64,000 bases of DNA. Source: Pseudonocardiales bacterium. GTDB taxonomy: Bacteria; Actinomycetota; Actinomycetes; Mycobacteriales; Pseudonocardiaceae. Below are positions 49,709-58,769 of this stretch, one piece after another. Numbering within the stretch: the first letter of the stretch is position 1; every line of letters starts with the position of its first letter. A program made the translations under genes and the position numbers. The stretch is from assembly GCA_019243635.1 (NCBI GenBank), contig JAFAUB010000022.1:33091-97090 (forward strand), written 5' to 3'. A model generated the notes under the pieces. That model saw only the letters and a list, made by a program, of their open reading frames with translations, was not told the origin of the DNA and did not search any database.

Positions 49709-51340
49709 CTAGGAAAGCGTCCGTCGCGCCATGGCGGCCCGTAACACCAGTGCATAGACCCCGATCGCCGCAACCCCGCCTAGGGTGAGAACCGCGAGGT
49801 TGCTGAGCTGGCCGCCGCTGTGGACATGCTGGATCCACCACACCGCGGCGGTCACCGGCACCATCGCGACCGTGGCCACGAGCGCGCCGGCGAGGGCTCG
49901 GAGCTCGATGAACCGCTCGGGTCGGATCACCCGGCGCAGCCGAGTCAGCACCATCCCGGCGGCGGCGAGCTCACCGGCCAGGATGGCCACCACCAGCCAG
50001 ATGAGGCGCGAGCCACCGGCCGGCACGAGCAGAGTCGCGGCGGCGACCACCACTGTCACGGCGAAAGCGACCTCACTGGCCCGTCGCGGAATGCGGTCGT
50101 CCAGCCGCGCGTACAGCGCCTGGCAACCGAGGTCGGACACCCCGCCGACCAGCTGGGCTACCGCCACCACCGCCAGGCAGCCGGCGAGTGGACCGATCAG
50201 GGCCGCATGACGCAGCTCGCCATTGGCGAGGATGTCCGCGGTGGGTCCGGAGAACACCGCGAGCAACACCAGCAGCGGCAAGCTGGCGATCACGGCGTAG
50301 GACAGCCCTTGGCGCCATGCCGAGCCGAAGGTGACGGCGTCCTCTCGATGGGCGGCGTGCGCCAGCCCCGGCAGCGCGGCCATCGACACCGCACGGGCAC
50401 TGACATAGGACAACGAGAACAACACGGCGTAGGACAGTTGCACGACGAACACGCCACCGGGCACCGACCCGGCCAGCGCGAGCAACACGTACATCGCCGC
50501 TGCCGGGCAGGCCGCCACGCCGACCGAGCGCGCCAACCGGCGGGTCACCGCGACGGCCTCGGGGTCCTGCCGCCAGCGCGTCGACGGGCGAGTCAGCAGA
50601 CCCACCCGCGCCGCACCGAACAACTGCACCGCTGCGTGCAGCGCGACAGCCGACGTACTGCCCACCCCGAGTACGACCACCAGGCCGACCGGCACCTGAT
50701 CGATGCCAAGGCCCGTCCCGTAATACCAGCTGGCCAGCACCACCGTCAGGATCAGGACGAGGTTCTCCACGGCCGGTGCGGCTGACGCGAGCGCGAAGCG
50801 CCCACGCGCCCGTTGGGCGGTCATGCCGAGGTAAGCCAGGCAGTTCAGCGAGACCTGCGGTGCGACGAGCAGGACCAGCAGCGTGGTCAGCCACAGGCCC
50901 CGAGACCGTTGTACGGGATCCGGAATCCCGAGGCTCAGCGTCCAGGCCAGCACCGGGGCGGTGATCATCAACAGCGCGACGACCGCGGACGAGACCGCAA
51001 GCAGCCACCCGGCCACCCGGCCGAGCACCTCGCGGGCCCGGGGCGGACCCCCGGCCCCGAGAGCGCGGACCACGCTGGGGACCAGCACCATCGACAGTAT
51101 CGGCCCGGCGATCAACGTGAACACTATGTTCGGCACGACGTAGCCGGCCTGGAAGCAGTTGGCGAAATAAGTGGGACCCAGCACCGCGCCGATCACGACC
51201 AGCCGGAGCAACCCGGTGGCCCTGCTGACCAGCGTCCAGCCGGCGACGGTGGCCGAGTTCCGCGCCGTGGTGGCGGGTGTCTCACCCTCAAGCACCGTCA
51301 CCGAACCCCCAACCCGAAACGGTGGCCCGGATTCCCTCAC
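49709..51340 (-). CDS. MurJ-like lipid-linked glycan flippase (second copy)
   Basis: 543 residues, about 14 helices, MOP superfamily. The N-terminal helix pair TARNSATVAGWTLVSRATGL and LGPTYFANCFQAGYVVPNIV is MurJ-like but diverged from the copy at 1-1504. It lacks any extra C-terminal kinase or binding domain. GTG 51340 start; a second in-frame GTG at 51304 is possible. It is 32 bp downstream of one FemAB-like gene and 28 bp upstream of the other, so all three are one operon. A role in flipping a lipid-linked oligosaccharide is inferred. Confidence 0.82.
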   Translation of the reverse strand: MRESGPPFRVGGSVTVLEGETPATTARNSATVAGWTLVSRATGLLRLVVIGAVLGPTYFANCFQAGYVVPNIVFTLIAGPILSMVLVPSVVRALGAGGPPRAREVLGRVAGWLLAVSSAVVALLMITAPVLAWTLSLGIPDPVQRSRGLWLTTLLVLLVAPQVSLNCLAYLGMTAQRARGRFALASAAPAVENLVLILTVVLASWYYGTGLGIDQVPVGLVVVLGVGSTSAVALHAAVQLFGAARVGLLTRPSTRWRQDPEAVAVTRRLARSVGVAACPAAAMYVLLALAGSVPGGVFVVQLSYAVLFSLSYVSARAVSMAALPGLAHAAHREDAVTFGSAWRQGLSYAVIASLPLLVLLAVFSGPTADILANGELRHAALIGPLAGCLAVVAVAQLVGGVSDLGCQALYARLDDRIPRRASEVAFAVTVVVAAATLLVPAGGSRLIWLVVAILAGELAAAGMVLTRLRRVIRPERFIELRALAGALVATVAMVPVTAAVWWIQHVHSGGQLSNLAVLTLGGVAAIGVYALVLRAAMARRTLS

Positions 51341-51372
51341 CGAGGTCCGAGAACTGGCGCGGTATCATCGGC

Positions 51373-52461
51373 TTACCTGCCCGTGTGCGCAAGCCGCATT
51401 GCAGCCCGGACAGCCTGCTTGGCCGCATCGTAACACCTGGCTTCGGTCGCTGCCGTGGGAAGTCTCTCGAAGTAGTAGATGCGCACGGGGACCTCGCCTG
51501 CTCCGAAAGTGCCCTTGAACCTCTTGAGGTCAGCGGTCTGAGACAGGCCGAAGTCGTAGCTCTGCCGTTCATCGGCGCATGCGACCTCGATCGCGTGACG
51601 ATGGAGAAGCTCGTTCGCGCCGGTGCTGCGCGAACGTTCCTTGTCCATCGCGCCCCGCCAGTAGGTGACTCGCGGACCCCTCGTCAGGTTGATTATGCCG
51701 GCGATGGGCTCGCCCTGTCGCCACGCTATCCACACGGTGCAACACTCACCCAGGCTGCGGGCCACCGTCGCGAACTTGTTCTGCGGGTGCTGACGCTGCG
51801 CGAGCCAGCGCATCAACGTCAACGGGTAACGTCTCTCCTGAGCCCATCTGTCGACGGAGCTCCGGTACAGCACGTCGAAGACGGGAATCAGCCGTCCGGT
51901 GCTGTCCGACTCCACGACGACGCCCCGTCGTTCCGCTTTCCGGGAGTTGGATCGCGCCTTGCTCGTGAACCGTTTCGACCAGACCGCGGAGAAACCGCCG
52001 CTGAGATCGAGCACCTGCGCGGTCCGGGCGATGGAGTAGACCGTGCCGGGAACCGCTGATGCCCATGCCCGGACATCGTCCGCACCCACCACGATACGGG
52101 TGCGAAGACCGGGATGACGTCGGATCTCCCGGATCAGCGCACTGGCCTCCCTGGGCGACGCCGGCCTTCCTTCGCTGACGAAACCGCTCGCGTCAGCGCC
52201 CAGGTTCCAATGACGCGGAGGCGATGCGAACAGTCCCGGGAAGGATGGGTTCCGTAGGCGAGGCAGGATCAGTCGACGTCCGTCTTCTCCTCGAAACAGC
52301 AACGTCGCGTCTGAGAAGTGATCGGAGCTGCATATACAGTCGACCCACTGTGGCGTCTTCGAGAGCGCGATGCTCTGGTCCTGGTCGACGAGGTCCTGCC
52401 AGGCCGGACGGGCATCTATACCCTCTGCTTCAATAGACACGCGATAGGCTTGCAGAATCAC
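51373..52461 (-). CDS. FemAB/GNAT-like transferase (paralogue 2)
   Basis: 362 residues, aligned end to end with the gene at 48580-49680: DQSIALSKTPQWVDCICSSD, RFTSKARSNSRKAERRGVVV, YWRGAMDKERSRSTGANELL, SYDFGLSQTADLKRFKGTFG. Differences are scattered and conservative. Two such copies flank the flippase gene, so the operon arose by duplication and both probably act on the same lipid-linked substrate, perhaps at two positions. First gene of the operon; ATG 52461. Confidence 0.8.
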   Translation of the reverse strand: MILQAYRVSIEAEGIDARPAWQDLVDQDQSIALSKTPQWVDCICSSDHFSDATLLFRGEDGRRLILPRLRNPSFPGLFASPPRHWNLGADASGFVSEGRPASPREASALIREIRRHPGLRTRIVVGADDVRAWASAVPGTVYSIARTAQVLDLSGGFSAVWSKRFTSKARSNSRKAERRGVVVESDSTGRLIPVFDVLYRSSVDRWAQERRYPLTLMRWLAQRQHPQNKFATVARSLGECCTVWIAWRQGEPIAGIINLTRGPRVTYWRGAMDKERSRSTGANELLHRHAIEVACADERQSYDFGLSQTADLKRFKGTFGAGEVPVRIYYFERLPTAATEARCYDAAKQAVRAAMRLAHTGR

Positions 52462-52815
52462 GATGTGGCCAGCCTCTCTCGATGCATCGATCTAGAGGAT
52501 CCAGCCCTCCGGGACAGGGCGGGACTCCTGGCGGGGCCGCCAGGGCGAAGCCGGACACCGCCTAGACGCCACGCTCGGCCGGCAGGTCCGATAGTGGAGC
52601 GGTACACCCATCGCCGGCAGACGTCGCTGGTGACCGCCACGTCACTCACCGCAAGGTTGCCGGGCATGCTCTGTCATCGCAGCGGTGGCAGACAACGTTA
52701 CGGAACGTGGCCATGACACCCAGGATGTCCATCCGACTGGATGACCACCGTGACCGAGGGTGCGTGGGTTCACCGATGAAGGGCTCGGGCAGGGGTGGAC
52801 GCCGGCTCGGGAAGG
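52462..52815. other. Promoter region of the FemAB/MurJ operon
   Basis: No supported gene. Contains a hairpin (52527-52544), and the sequence TCTAGAGGATCC at 52491-52502 by chance. Confidence 0.5.
52527..52544 (-). terminator. Short GC hairpin between the beta-helix gene and the FemAB operon
   Basis: CCTGGCG and CGCCAGG around GGGC form a 7-8-bp stem. Position downstream of the beta-helix gene on the minus strand suits a weak terminator. Confidence 0.4.
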
Positions 52816-53970
52816 TCAGGCAGGCCTGTTGTCGTCCACGTGAGACCCCTGCTGGGATGAGTCGTCGACCTCCACGGTGGGGCGACCCCCGGTGGTGACG
52901 TTGTCGACCACCGTGCAGTCCGTCGAGCCCTCGGCGATCAACACCGCCCGCGTCAGGTTCGGGCCGGAGAACGTGTTCTGACGCACCACGACATCGGGCC
53001 AGCGCCGCACGTTGACCGCTTGGGCGCCGTTGTTCGCGCACATGTTCCCCACGAACGTGATCGAGGGCGCCCCCGACGGGGCGCCGCTGTTGCCGTCCTG
53101 GTCACCGGTGGCGATCAGACACTGCGCATCCACGTTACGGCAGGTGTTACCCGAGATCACCACATCGAAAGTGGGCGGCTTGTCGTTGTCGAGGGTCTGG
53201 AAGCAGTCCGGGTGCGGCGGACTGTCATAACCGCTCGCGGAGATGTCGAAGATGGTGTTGCCGGTGATCCGATGCCCATTGCCGTAAAACCGCATACCGT
53301 CAGCGTCACCCCCGTGGACCCCCACCGCCGTGTCACTGATGGTGTTGGCGTGCACGGTGATCCGCTGCCCGGTGATGTCGATACCGTTGGTGGCGACATG
53401 GGTCATGGTGTTGAACTCGATAGTCGAGTCGGTGCAGGGATGGCAGGTGATCCCACCCTGTCGAGTGTCGTGGACGGTATTGTTCCGCGCGATGATCCCG
53501 GCCCCCTCCAGCAACACCCCACCGCCGCCCGTGACCGTGAAACCCTCCAGGATGACGTGATCGGCCTTGATCTGCACCTCGCGGACGGTGCTCCCGTCAG
53601 CCGCGAGCGTGATCGGCGCCTCAGCGGTACCCGATCTGGTCATCGTCACGTCGGTGTCAGCGAGGTCACCACCGGAGAAACACACCGTGCTCCCGGGGGC
53701 TGCGGCGTCCAGGGCCGCCGACACGTCGTCAGCCCTGGTGACAGTGTGTGCGCAGCCCGACGGCAGGCTCTGGTGGCCCTGCACGCCCGAAGGCCCCTGG
53801 CCGGAGGGGGAGGTGGTACACCCGGCGACGAGGAGCAGCAGGCCCAGCAGCGGGACAGACCAGCCCCACACCGCCCGGACCACGCATGACACGGCGGCGG
53901 CGACGACGGCGGAGCGCCACGGGACGTCCTTGCCCCGGGAGCTGGACGCGGGTGTGAGCCGAGGGGGCAC
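52816..53970 (-). CDS. Lipoprotein with right-handed parallel beta-helix repeats
   Basis: 384 residues. A long positively charged head, then a lipoprotein signal (VPLLGLLLLVAGCTTSPSGQ; lipobox LVAGC, so lipid-anchored outside). From residue 90 the sequence is a ladder of short N-x-I/V turns (IIARNNTVHDTRQGGI; IEFNTMTHVATNGIDITGQR; IVVHANTISDTAVGV-type), as in pectate-lyase-like folds that bind or cut polysaccharide. Several Cys in CHPCTDS and NTCRNVDAQCL could stabilise it. Divergent from the lectin/DUF4185 gene. Confidence 0.8.
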   Translation of the reverse strand: MPPRLTPASSSRGKDVPWRSAVVAAAVSCVVRAVWGWSVPLLGLLLLVAGCTTSPSGQGPSGVQGHQSLPSGCAHTVTRADDVSAALDAAAPGSTVCFSGGDLADTDVTMTRSGTAEAPITLAADGSTVREVQIKADHVILEGFTVTGGGGVLLEGAGIIARNNTVHDTRQGGITCHPCTDSTIEFNTMTHVATNGIDITGQRITVHANTISDTAVGVHGGDADGMRFYGNGHRITGNTIFDISASGYDSPPHPDCFQTLDNDKPPTFDVVISGNTCRNVDAQCLIATGDQDGNSGAPSGAPSITFVGNMCANNGAQAVNVRRWPDVVVRQNTFSGPNLTRAVLIAEGSTDCTVVDNVTTGGRPTVEVDDSSQQGSHVDDNRPA

Positions 53971-54137
53971 GGACCAACACTACGGACACCGTGGTGACCG
54001 CCCGCCTGAGGGCGGTCACAGGGATCAGCGAAGATACGCCGGCGGACAGGGCAGTCGTTGCGGTGCTCGTGCTGGTGTAGGAACCGCCGTGGTCACCAGC
54101 GGCGTGGTGTCCGCGCCGCTCTTACCGCATCACTGGT

Positions 54138-54155
54138 GTGTCATTCCGCTGACAC
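54138..54155. promoter_or_regulatory. Short inverted repeat in the divergent promoter
   Basis: GTGTCA-N6-TGACAC, perfect, lies about 60 bp before the lectin-repeat gene and 168 bp before the beta-helix gene. Possible regulator site shared by both. Confidence 0.35.
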
Positions 54156-54216
54156 GCCGCAACCCACGACTGTGGCGGAGCCTTGTCAGCTTAGGTGACC
54201 GGAAGGGACTGTTGAG

Positions 54217-56073
54217 ATGCCCAGAGTTTATGTCAGTCTGATCCAGTCCGACTTCGGACGGAGCCCCCACGGTAATTTCGAGGCGGTCATCGTCCAGGGC
54301 GAGCAGCTGTGGCATTGGTCCCGCGACAACAGTGACGTCCATCTGCCGTGGATCCGCGGCCGACGGGTCACGGGTGAGCGGGACGACGTGGTCGGGCCCG
54401 GCTGCATCATCCAGTCCGCGCCCAGCGCGGGACGGCGCGGCAACTTCGAAGTCGTCGTTCCTCTGCGGCTGGCCACCGGCGCTGTTGAGCTGCGTCACTT
54501 CCACCGCGACAACAGCTACGATCACCTACCCTCGGAGCTGCGTCAAAGGTTGACGATGAGTGTGTACGTACCCTGGATGCGCGGGCAACGGGTCACGGGT
54601 GAGCGGGACGACGTGGTCGGGCCCGGCTGCATCATCCAGTCCGCGCTCAGCACGGGACAGCACGGCGGGTTCGACGTCGTGGTGCCCCTCCGTCTTCAGG
54701 ACGGTTCTATAGAGCTGCGCCATTTCTTCCAAGATAACAGCGATGCCCCCGGTCCGTGGACCAGGGCGCAGTTCATCACCCAGTCCTGCGCGGGGCTCGG
54801 TGGCATCATCCAGTCCAGTTTCGGCTCAGCGGGTCATGGCAACTTCGAGGTCCTCGTCGATGAGTGCCGTGGCTCGGTCGTTCATTACTGGCATCCGCAC
54901 GCCCGCGTCGAGGAGGTTTGGATTCGGACTGATCGCTTCACCATCCTCGAGCCGTACCCTCGGTTTACCCACCGCGCTCAAAAGATCGTTCAGCTGACCG
55001 GTGAGTTTGACCGCGAAGGCTGGAATGGAACGGGAACGCCAAGATTCGCCTTCAATCGGACCCGGAGCAGGTTCGGTATCATCGGCACCGACCTCGGTGC
55101 GTCCTTTGCTCATCGGGACCGCCTCTACTTTGCGTTCGGCGACACCTGGCGGGTGGGTCACGGTACGCCGAATGACGATCTTGACGCTATCGCTTTCTGT
55201 ACGGATATGAATGCCGATGATGGCCTCAGGCTGACGTTCCTTCCCCAGCCGCCGCTGGTCCCCGGTATTGCCCAGGGTGCCTTTGAGGTGCCGCTCGACG
55301 GGGTCAGCTGGAACGGTGGCATGTACGTTTTCTTCAGCACCGACCACCGGCGTGCGGGAATATACACACTGATGGGCAGGTCGATACTGGCCCGGTCGGA
55401 GAACAACGGTCTCGACTTCGCGCTCCTTTACGAGGTGTCACGTTACAAGTTCATCAACGTGTCTACGATGATCGTTGACGCGCACGAACACGGGCTCCCG
55501 GGGGACGGGCCACAGCTCGTCGTCTTCGGCAGTGGCCGCTACCGTTCCAGCGATGTGTACCTTGCGGTCAAGCCGGTGGCGAAGCTTGCGGAACCGGGTG
55601 GTTTCTCGTTTTATGCCGGTGGACTCAGCCAACCGTACTGGAGCCGTGACGAGGAAGACGCGGTCCCACTTTTCGGCGATGGCTGTGTCGGCGAGCTGTC
55701 GGTCCGCTGGAACCCGCTACTCGGAGCCTGGATGTGTCTTTATAACGCGGACTGGCCGGCGGACAGGTCATCCGTCGGCGGGATCGTGATGCGCTGGGCG
55801 AAGCGCCCTTACGGACCCTGGTCCAAGGGCGACCTCGTCTTCTCGGTGAACGACGGGCTCGGGAAGTTCATGCATCTGCCGAACGCTGATCATACACAGG
55901 AGGGTCTCGGTTCCGACCGCAGCGCCGACCTGGGAGGGATGTACGGCCCCTACCAGATTCCGCAGTATGCCCATTATTCGGACGATGGAGTGCGAGTCTA
56001 CTTCACCATGTCCACCGCGAACCCGTACCAGGTGATGCTGATGACCGTCGTCATACCGACATCACTCCGGTGA
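54217..56073 (+). CDS. Lectin-like repeat plus DUF4185 (beta-propeller) protein
   Basis: 618 residues. Residues 1-230 hold three repeats with core GNFEVVVPLRLATGAVELRH and HFFQDNSDAPGPW-like ends and IIQS motifs; each is about 75-80 residues and looks like a beta-propeller or lectin blade. Residues 260-618 resemble DUF4185: GTDLGASFAHRDRLYFAFGD with TWRVG, ARSENNGLDFALLYEVSR, GDGCVGELSVRWNPLLGAWM. That domain is glycosidase-like. No signal peptide is seen at the N-terminus, which is odd for a glycan-binding protein. Ribosome site GGAAGGGA before ATG 54217. Confidence 0.68.
   Translation: MPRVYVSLIQSDFGRSPHGNFEAVIVQGEQLWHWSRDNSDVHLPWIRGRRVTGERDDVVGPGCIIQSAPSAGRRGNFEVVVPLRLATGAVELRHFHRDNSYDHLPSELRQRLTMSVYVPWMRGQRVTGERDDVVGPGCIIQSALSTGQHGGFDVVVPLRLQDGSIELRHFFQDNSDAPGPWTRAQFITQSCAGLGGIIQSSFGSAGHGNFEVLVDECRGSVVHYWHPHARVEEVWIRTDRFTILEPYPRFTHRAQKIVQLTGEFDREGWNGTGTPRFAFNRTRSRFGIIGTDLGASFAHRDRLYFAFGDTWRVGHGTPNDDLDAIAFCTDMNADDGLRLTFLPQPPLVPGIAQGAFEVPLDGVSWNGGMYVFFSTDHRRAGIYTLMGRSILARSENNGLDFALLYEVSRYKFINVSTMIVDAHEHGLPGDGPQLVVFGSGRYRSSDVYLAVKPVAKLAEPGGFSFYAGGLSQPYWSRDEEDAVPLFGDGCVGELSVRWNPLLGAWMCLYNADWPADRSSVGGIVMRWAKRPYGPWSKGDLVFSVNDGLGKFMHLPNADHTQEGLGSDRSADLGGMYGPYQIPQYAHYSDDGVRVYFTMSTANPYQVMLMTVVIPTSLR
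54363..54646 (+). repeat. Two identical 59-bp segments, 225 bp apart, within the lectin-like gene
   Basis: 54363-54421 and 54588-54646 are identical across 59 bases, far above the neighbouring repeat identity, and code for the block TGERDDVVGPGCIIQS. Identical synonymous sites imply recent gene conversion or duplication of a 75-residue unit. Confidence 0.85.
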
Positions 56074-56394
56074 AGCCGGCGGTCGCTGCGGCTCACCGAG
56101 TTGGTGACTCGGGTGTGCGCCACCCGGCGACGCGGTCGTTTCAAGATCATTGATTCGGAGCTCGCGCCAGGACTCGATTCGCCCACCTCGATCACACCCC
56201 GATACCGCCCCGGCGGGCGCGAAACGGCCGTGCCCGCGGCAGTGGGCGCGCCTCCGGGCAGCTGGTCCGTATAACGTGCGGCGTTCGCGGGATACACCGG
56301 GAACCCGCTGTCGGCGTAACCAGGACAGGTGGGTCGGCGTTATAGCGGTGCGGGCGGCAAGCTCCGCATCGGACTGGCTCGACAGAAAGCAGAC
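56074..56394. other. Intergenic stretch between the two extracellular-protein genes
   Basis: No supported gene. It holds the promoter and ribosome site of the oxidase gene. Confidence 0.5.
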
Positions 56395-58047
56395 ATGCCA
56401 TTCACGACAAGTCGACGCACCGCCCTGGCGCTGCTGATGACTCCGGGCCTGGCGTTGTTCTACGGCGGCATGACCCGCGTTTCCGCAAAAAATGCCATCT
56501 CGCCCGCGCCCTCAGGAGACCCCGTCAGAGATCCGGCATGGGCACGTCTGGGACGGTGGGGTCCGGTCTTCGAACTGCCGAACGTAGCGATCCATACACA
56601 CGTGTTGCCGAACGGAAAGGTGCTGTTCTGGGGACGGCGGGACCGCCCTGCCGGCTCGATGCATGAGCACGAGTGCACGCCATACATCTGGGACCCCGGA
56701 ACCGGGACGGTGAACCCGACACCCCAGCCCCGGCGCGCCGACAGCGCGAAGGTCAACCTGTTCTGCTCGGGGCATGCCTTTCTCCACGACGGTCGACTGC
56801 TGGTCGTGGGCGGGCACGACACCGACGGCGACGGGCTCGACCAGGCGTCCGTCTACGACTACCGCACCAACACCTGGACAGCTCTTCCCGTGATGAACGA
56901 GCGCCGGTGGTACCCCACCGCCACCGCGCTCTCGGACGGGACCGTGCTGGTGTCGTCAGGCAGCTACAAGGACGACGGAAGGGTCGTCATCAACGACGTC
57001 CCGCAGATCTGGGATGGGTACCGGTGGACACCGGCGGCCCGCTTCACCGGCCTCCCGCCCTATCCGCGCATACACGTCGCTCCGAACGGGCGGCTGTTCG
57101 CATCCGGGTCGAATACCAGGACGTGCACGCTCGACAGCGATGGACAGGGTGACTGGACCGCGCTGCCCTCGCCACGGGACGTACGACACGATGACGTACG
57201 ACACGATGACGTACAACACAGTGACGTACGACATGATGACGTACAACATAAGGGGGAGCGGCAGCACGGCCCTTCGGCGATGTATGACATCGGGAAAGTC
57301 ATCTACATCGGCGGCGGCAGTGACGGAACCACCGATGTCCCTACCGCTGCGGCGGAGGTCGTCGATCTCTGCGCCAGTCCACCGACCTGGCATAAGATCG
57401 CAGGTATGAGCTTCCCGCGCCGCCGACATAACGTGACGGTTCTCGCGGACGGGAGTGTCCTGGTGACAGGAGGGACCAGAGGTCCCGGCTTCAACGACCT
57501 ATCGCCAGGCGAACCTGTCCACGTCGCCGAACAGTGGAACCCGATGACGGCAGAATGGAAAGAGCTCGCCGCCGAGGATGTCGATCGCTGTTACCACGGG
57601 ACGGCTGTGCTGCTGCCGGACGCGACCGTGCTCAGCGCGGGCGGCGGCGAGTTCGCCGTCGGCGACGAACCGAACGACCCTCGAGACAGCCACCGTAACG
57701 CGCAGATCTTCCATCCACCCTATCTGTTCCAGGGTCCCCGCCCGCGGATCTCCTCAGCGCCCGAGGAGATCACTTACGGCGAGACGTTCCCGCTCGAAGT
57801 CTCAGAGCCTGACATCGGAAAAGTCACCTGGATACGGCTTCCCTCGGTGACCCACGCCGCCGACCCGAACCAGCGCATCAACGTTCTCAGGTTCCGCTGC
57901 GACGACGGCGGTGTGACCGTTACCGCGCCCGAACGACCGGAGACCTGCCCTCCGGGGCACTACATGCTCTTCGTCCTCAGCAAGGCCGGGGTCCCCTCGC
58001 ACGCGCGGATCATGCGGATCGCCCGCGCCAGTCGTGGTGGTCGCTAG
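56395..58047 (+). CDS. Tat-exported galactose/glyoxal oxidase-like copper radical oxidase (GlxA-type)
   Basis: 550 residues. Twin-arginine signal MPFTTSRRTALALLMTPGLA. Kelch-like propeller with copper-radical-oxidase residues all present: Cys in NLFCSGHAFLHDGRLLVVGG (Cys of the Tyr-Cys crosslink), Tyr in ERRWYPTATALSDG, Tyr-His in DRCYHGTAVLLPDA and His in PPGHYMLFVLSKAGVPS. C-terminal DUF1929-like beta domain. Oxidises a terminal hydroxyl or aldehyde of a glycan with release of H2O2; Streptomyces GlxA acts with a cellulose-synthase-like enzyme, absent here. A 15-bp minisatellite inserts repeated VRHDD. Stop codon TAG is shared in CTAG with the converging HAD gene. Confidence 0.83.
   Translation: MPFTTSRRTALALLMTPGLALFYGGMTRVSAKNAISPAPSGDPVRDPAWARLGRWGPVFELPNVAIHTHVLPNGKVLFWGRRDRPAGSMHEHECTPYIWDPGTGTVNPTPQPRRADSAKVNLFCSGHAFLHDGRLLVVGGHDTDGDGLDQASVYDYRTNTWTALPVMNERRWYPTATALSDGTVLVSSGSYKDDGRVVINDVPQIWDGYRWTPAARFTGLPPYPRIHVAPNGRLFASGSNTRTCTLDSDGQGDWTALPSPRDVRHDDVRHDDVQHSDVRHDDVQHKGERQHGPSAMYDIGKVIYIGGGSDGTTDVPTAAAEVVDLCASPPTWHKIAGMSFPRRRHNVTVLADGSVLVTGGTRGPGFNDLSPGEPVHVAEQWNPMTAEWKELAAEDVDRCYHGTAVLLPDATVLSAGGGEFAVGDEPNDPRDSHRNAQIFHPPYLFQGPRPRISSAPEEITYGETFPLEVSEPDIGKVTWIRLPSVTHAADPNQRINVLRFRCDDGGVTVTAPERPETCPPGHYMLFVLSKAGVPSHARIMRIARASRGGR
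57178..57252 (+). repeat. Five-copy 15-bp minisatellite coding Asp-Val-(Arg/Gln)-His-Asp
   Basis: Unit GACGTACGACACGAT repeats five times; the first two copies are identical, later ones vary by 1-4 bases. It inserts D-V-R/Q-H-x units into a propeller loop. Low GC compared with the surroundings, hence possibly recent. Confidence 0.9.
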
Positions 58048-58721
58048 CCTCGGCGACCCATCGACGCCACCAGCTCCGGGGTGATCTCGTCGAGCGAGCC
58101 CACGACGACGTCGGCGAGCGCAAGCGCGTCCTCGGATGGTGGAAAGGCCGTATTGGGCACGGCGAGCACAACCAGTCCGGCGGTAGCAGCCGACCGCAGC
58201 CCGTTGCTGGAGTCCTCGATCGCGATCGCCCGCACGGGGTCCACGCCGAGCCGCTGTAGCACGGTCCGATACACCGCAGGCGAGGGCTTTCCAGCCCCCA
58301 CCTCCTCAGTGGAGACGCTGACCTGAAACCACTGCGCCAACCCGGCTGACTCCAACACGGTGTCGATCAGCCGCCGCGGTGAGGACGACGCGAGCCCCAG
58401 CGGCCAGCGGCGTCCCAGCCGCTCGACCACCTCGACCGCACCCGGGAGCAGAGGTAGCCGCACGTCGTACTGAGCGGCCATCCGGTCCAGGACGGTGGCC
58501 GCCACCTCATCCGGCTCAGCGGGTACGCCCACCGCGTCAGTCAGGTACGTCGACCACTCCGCCGTACTCATGCCCTGCATGGCTCGGGTCGCCTGCGCGG
58601 GCCAGGGCCGGCCGGCTTCGGCGGCGACACCGCGGCGAACGGCGTCCCACAGCTCCTCCGAGTCCACGAGCACGCCGTCGAGGTCGAAGACCACCGCGTG
58701 CACCACGTCCCTGGCCATCAT
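58044..58721 (-). CDS. HAD-superfamily sugar-phosphatase/beta-phosphoglucomutase-like
   Basis: 225 residues. Motif I HAVVFDLDGVLVDSEELWDA, motif II LASSSPRRLIDTVLESAG, Lys motif VGAGKPSPAVYRTVLQRLGV, and motif IV AIEDSSNGLRSAATAGL. Cap helices lie between I and II. The FDLDGVLVDSE form with the helical cap is that of sugar-phosphate phosphatases and mutases. ATG 58721. Next upstream gene on the same strand is AsnB (49 bp), so they may be cotranscribed. Confidence 0.83.
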   Translation of the reverse strand: MMARDVVHAVVFDLDGVLVDSEELWDAVRRGVAAEAGRPWPAQATRAMQGMSTAEWSTYLTDAVGVPAEPDEVAATVLDRMAAQYDVRLPLLPGAVEVVERLGRRWPLGLASSSPRRLIDTVLESAGLAQWFQVSVSTEEVGAGKPSPAVYRTVLQRLGVDPVRAIAIEDSSNGLRSAATAGLVVLAVPNTAFPPSEDALALADVVVGSLDEITPELVASMGRRG

Positions 58722-58769
58722 GCCTCCACGAGGGTCGGGAAGGCGGGTGCCTTCCGCTGGTCGGTGAGG

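Noticed and set aside
52491..52502. TCTAGAGGATCC, identical to a common cloning polylinker
   Set aside because: Only 12 bp and flanks are native-looking genome sequence; contamination would show more vector bases.
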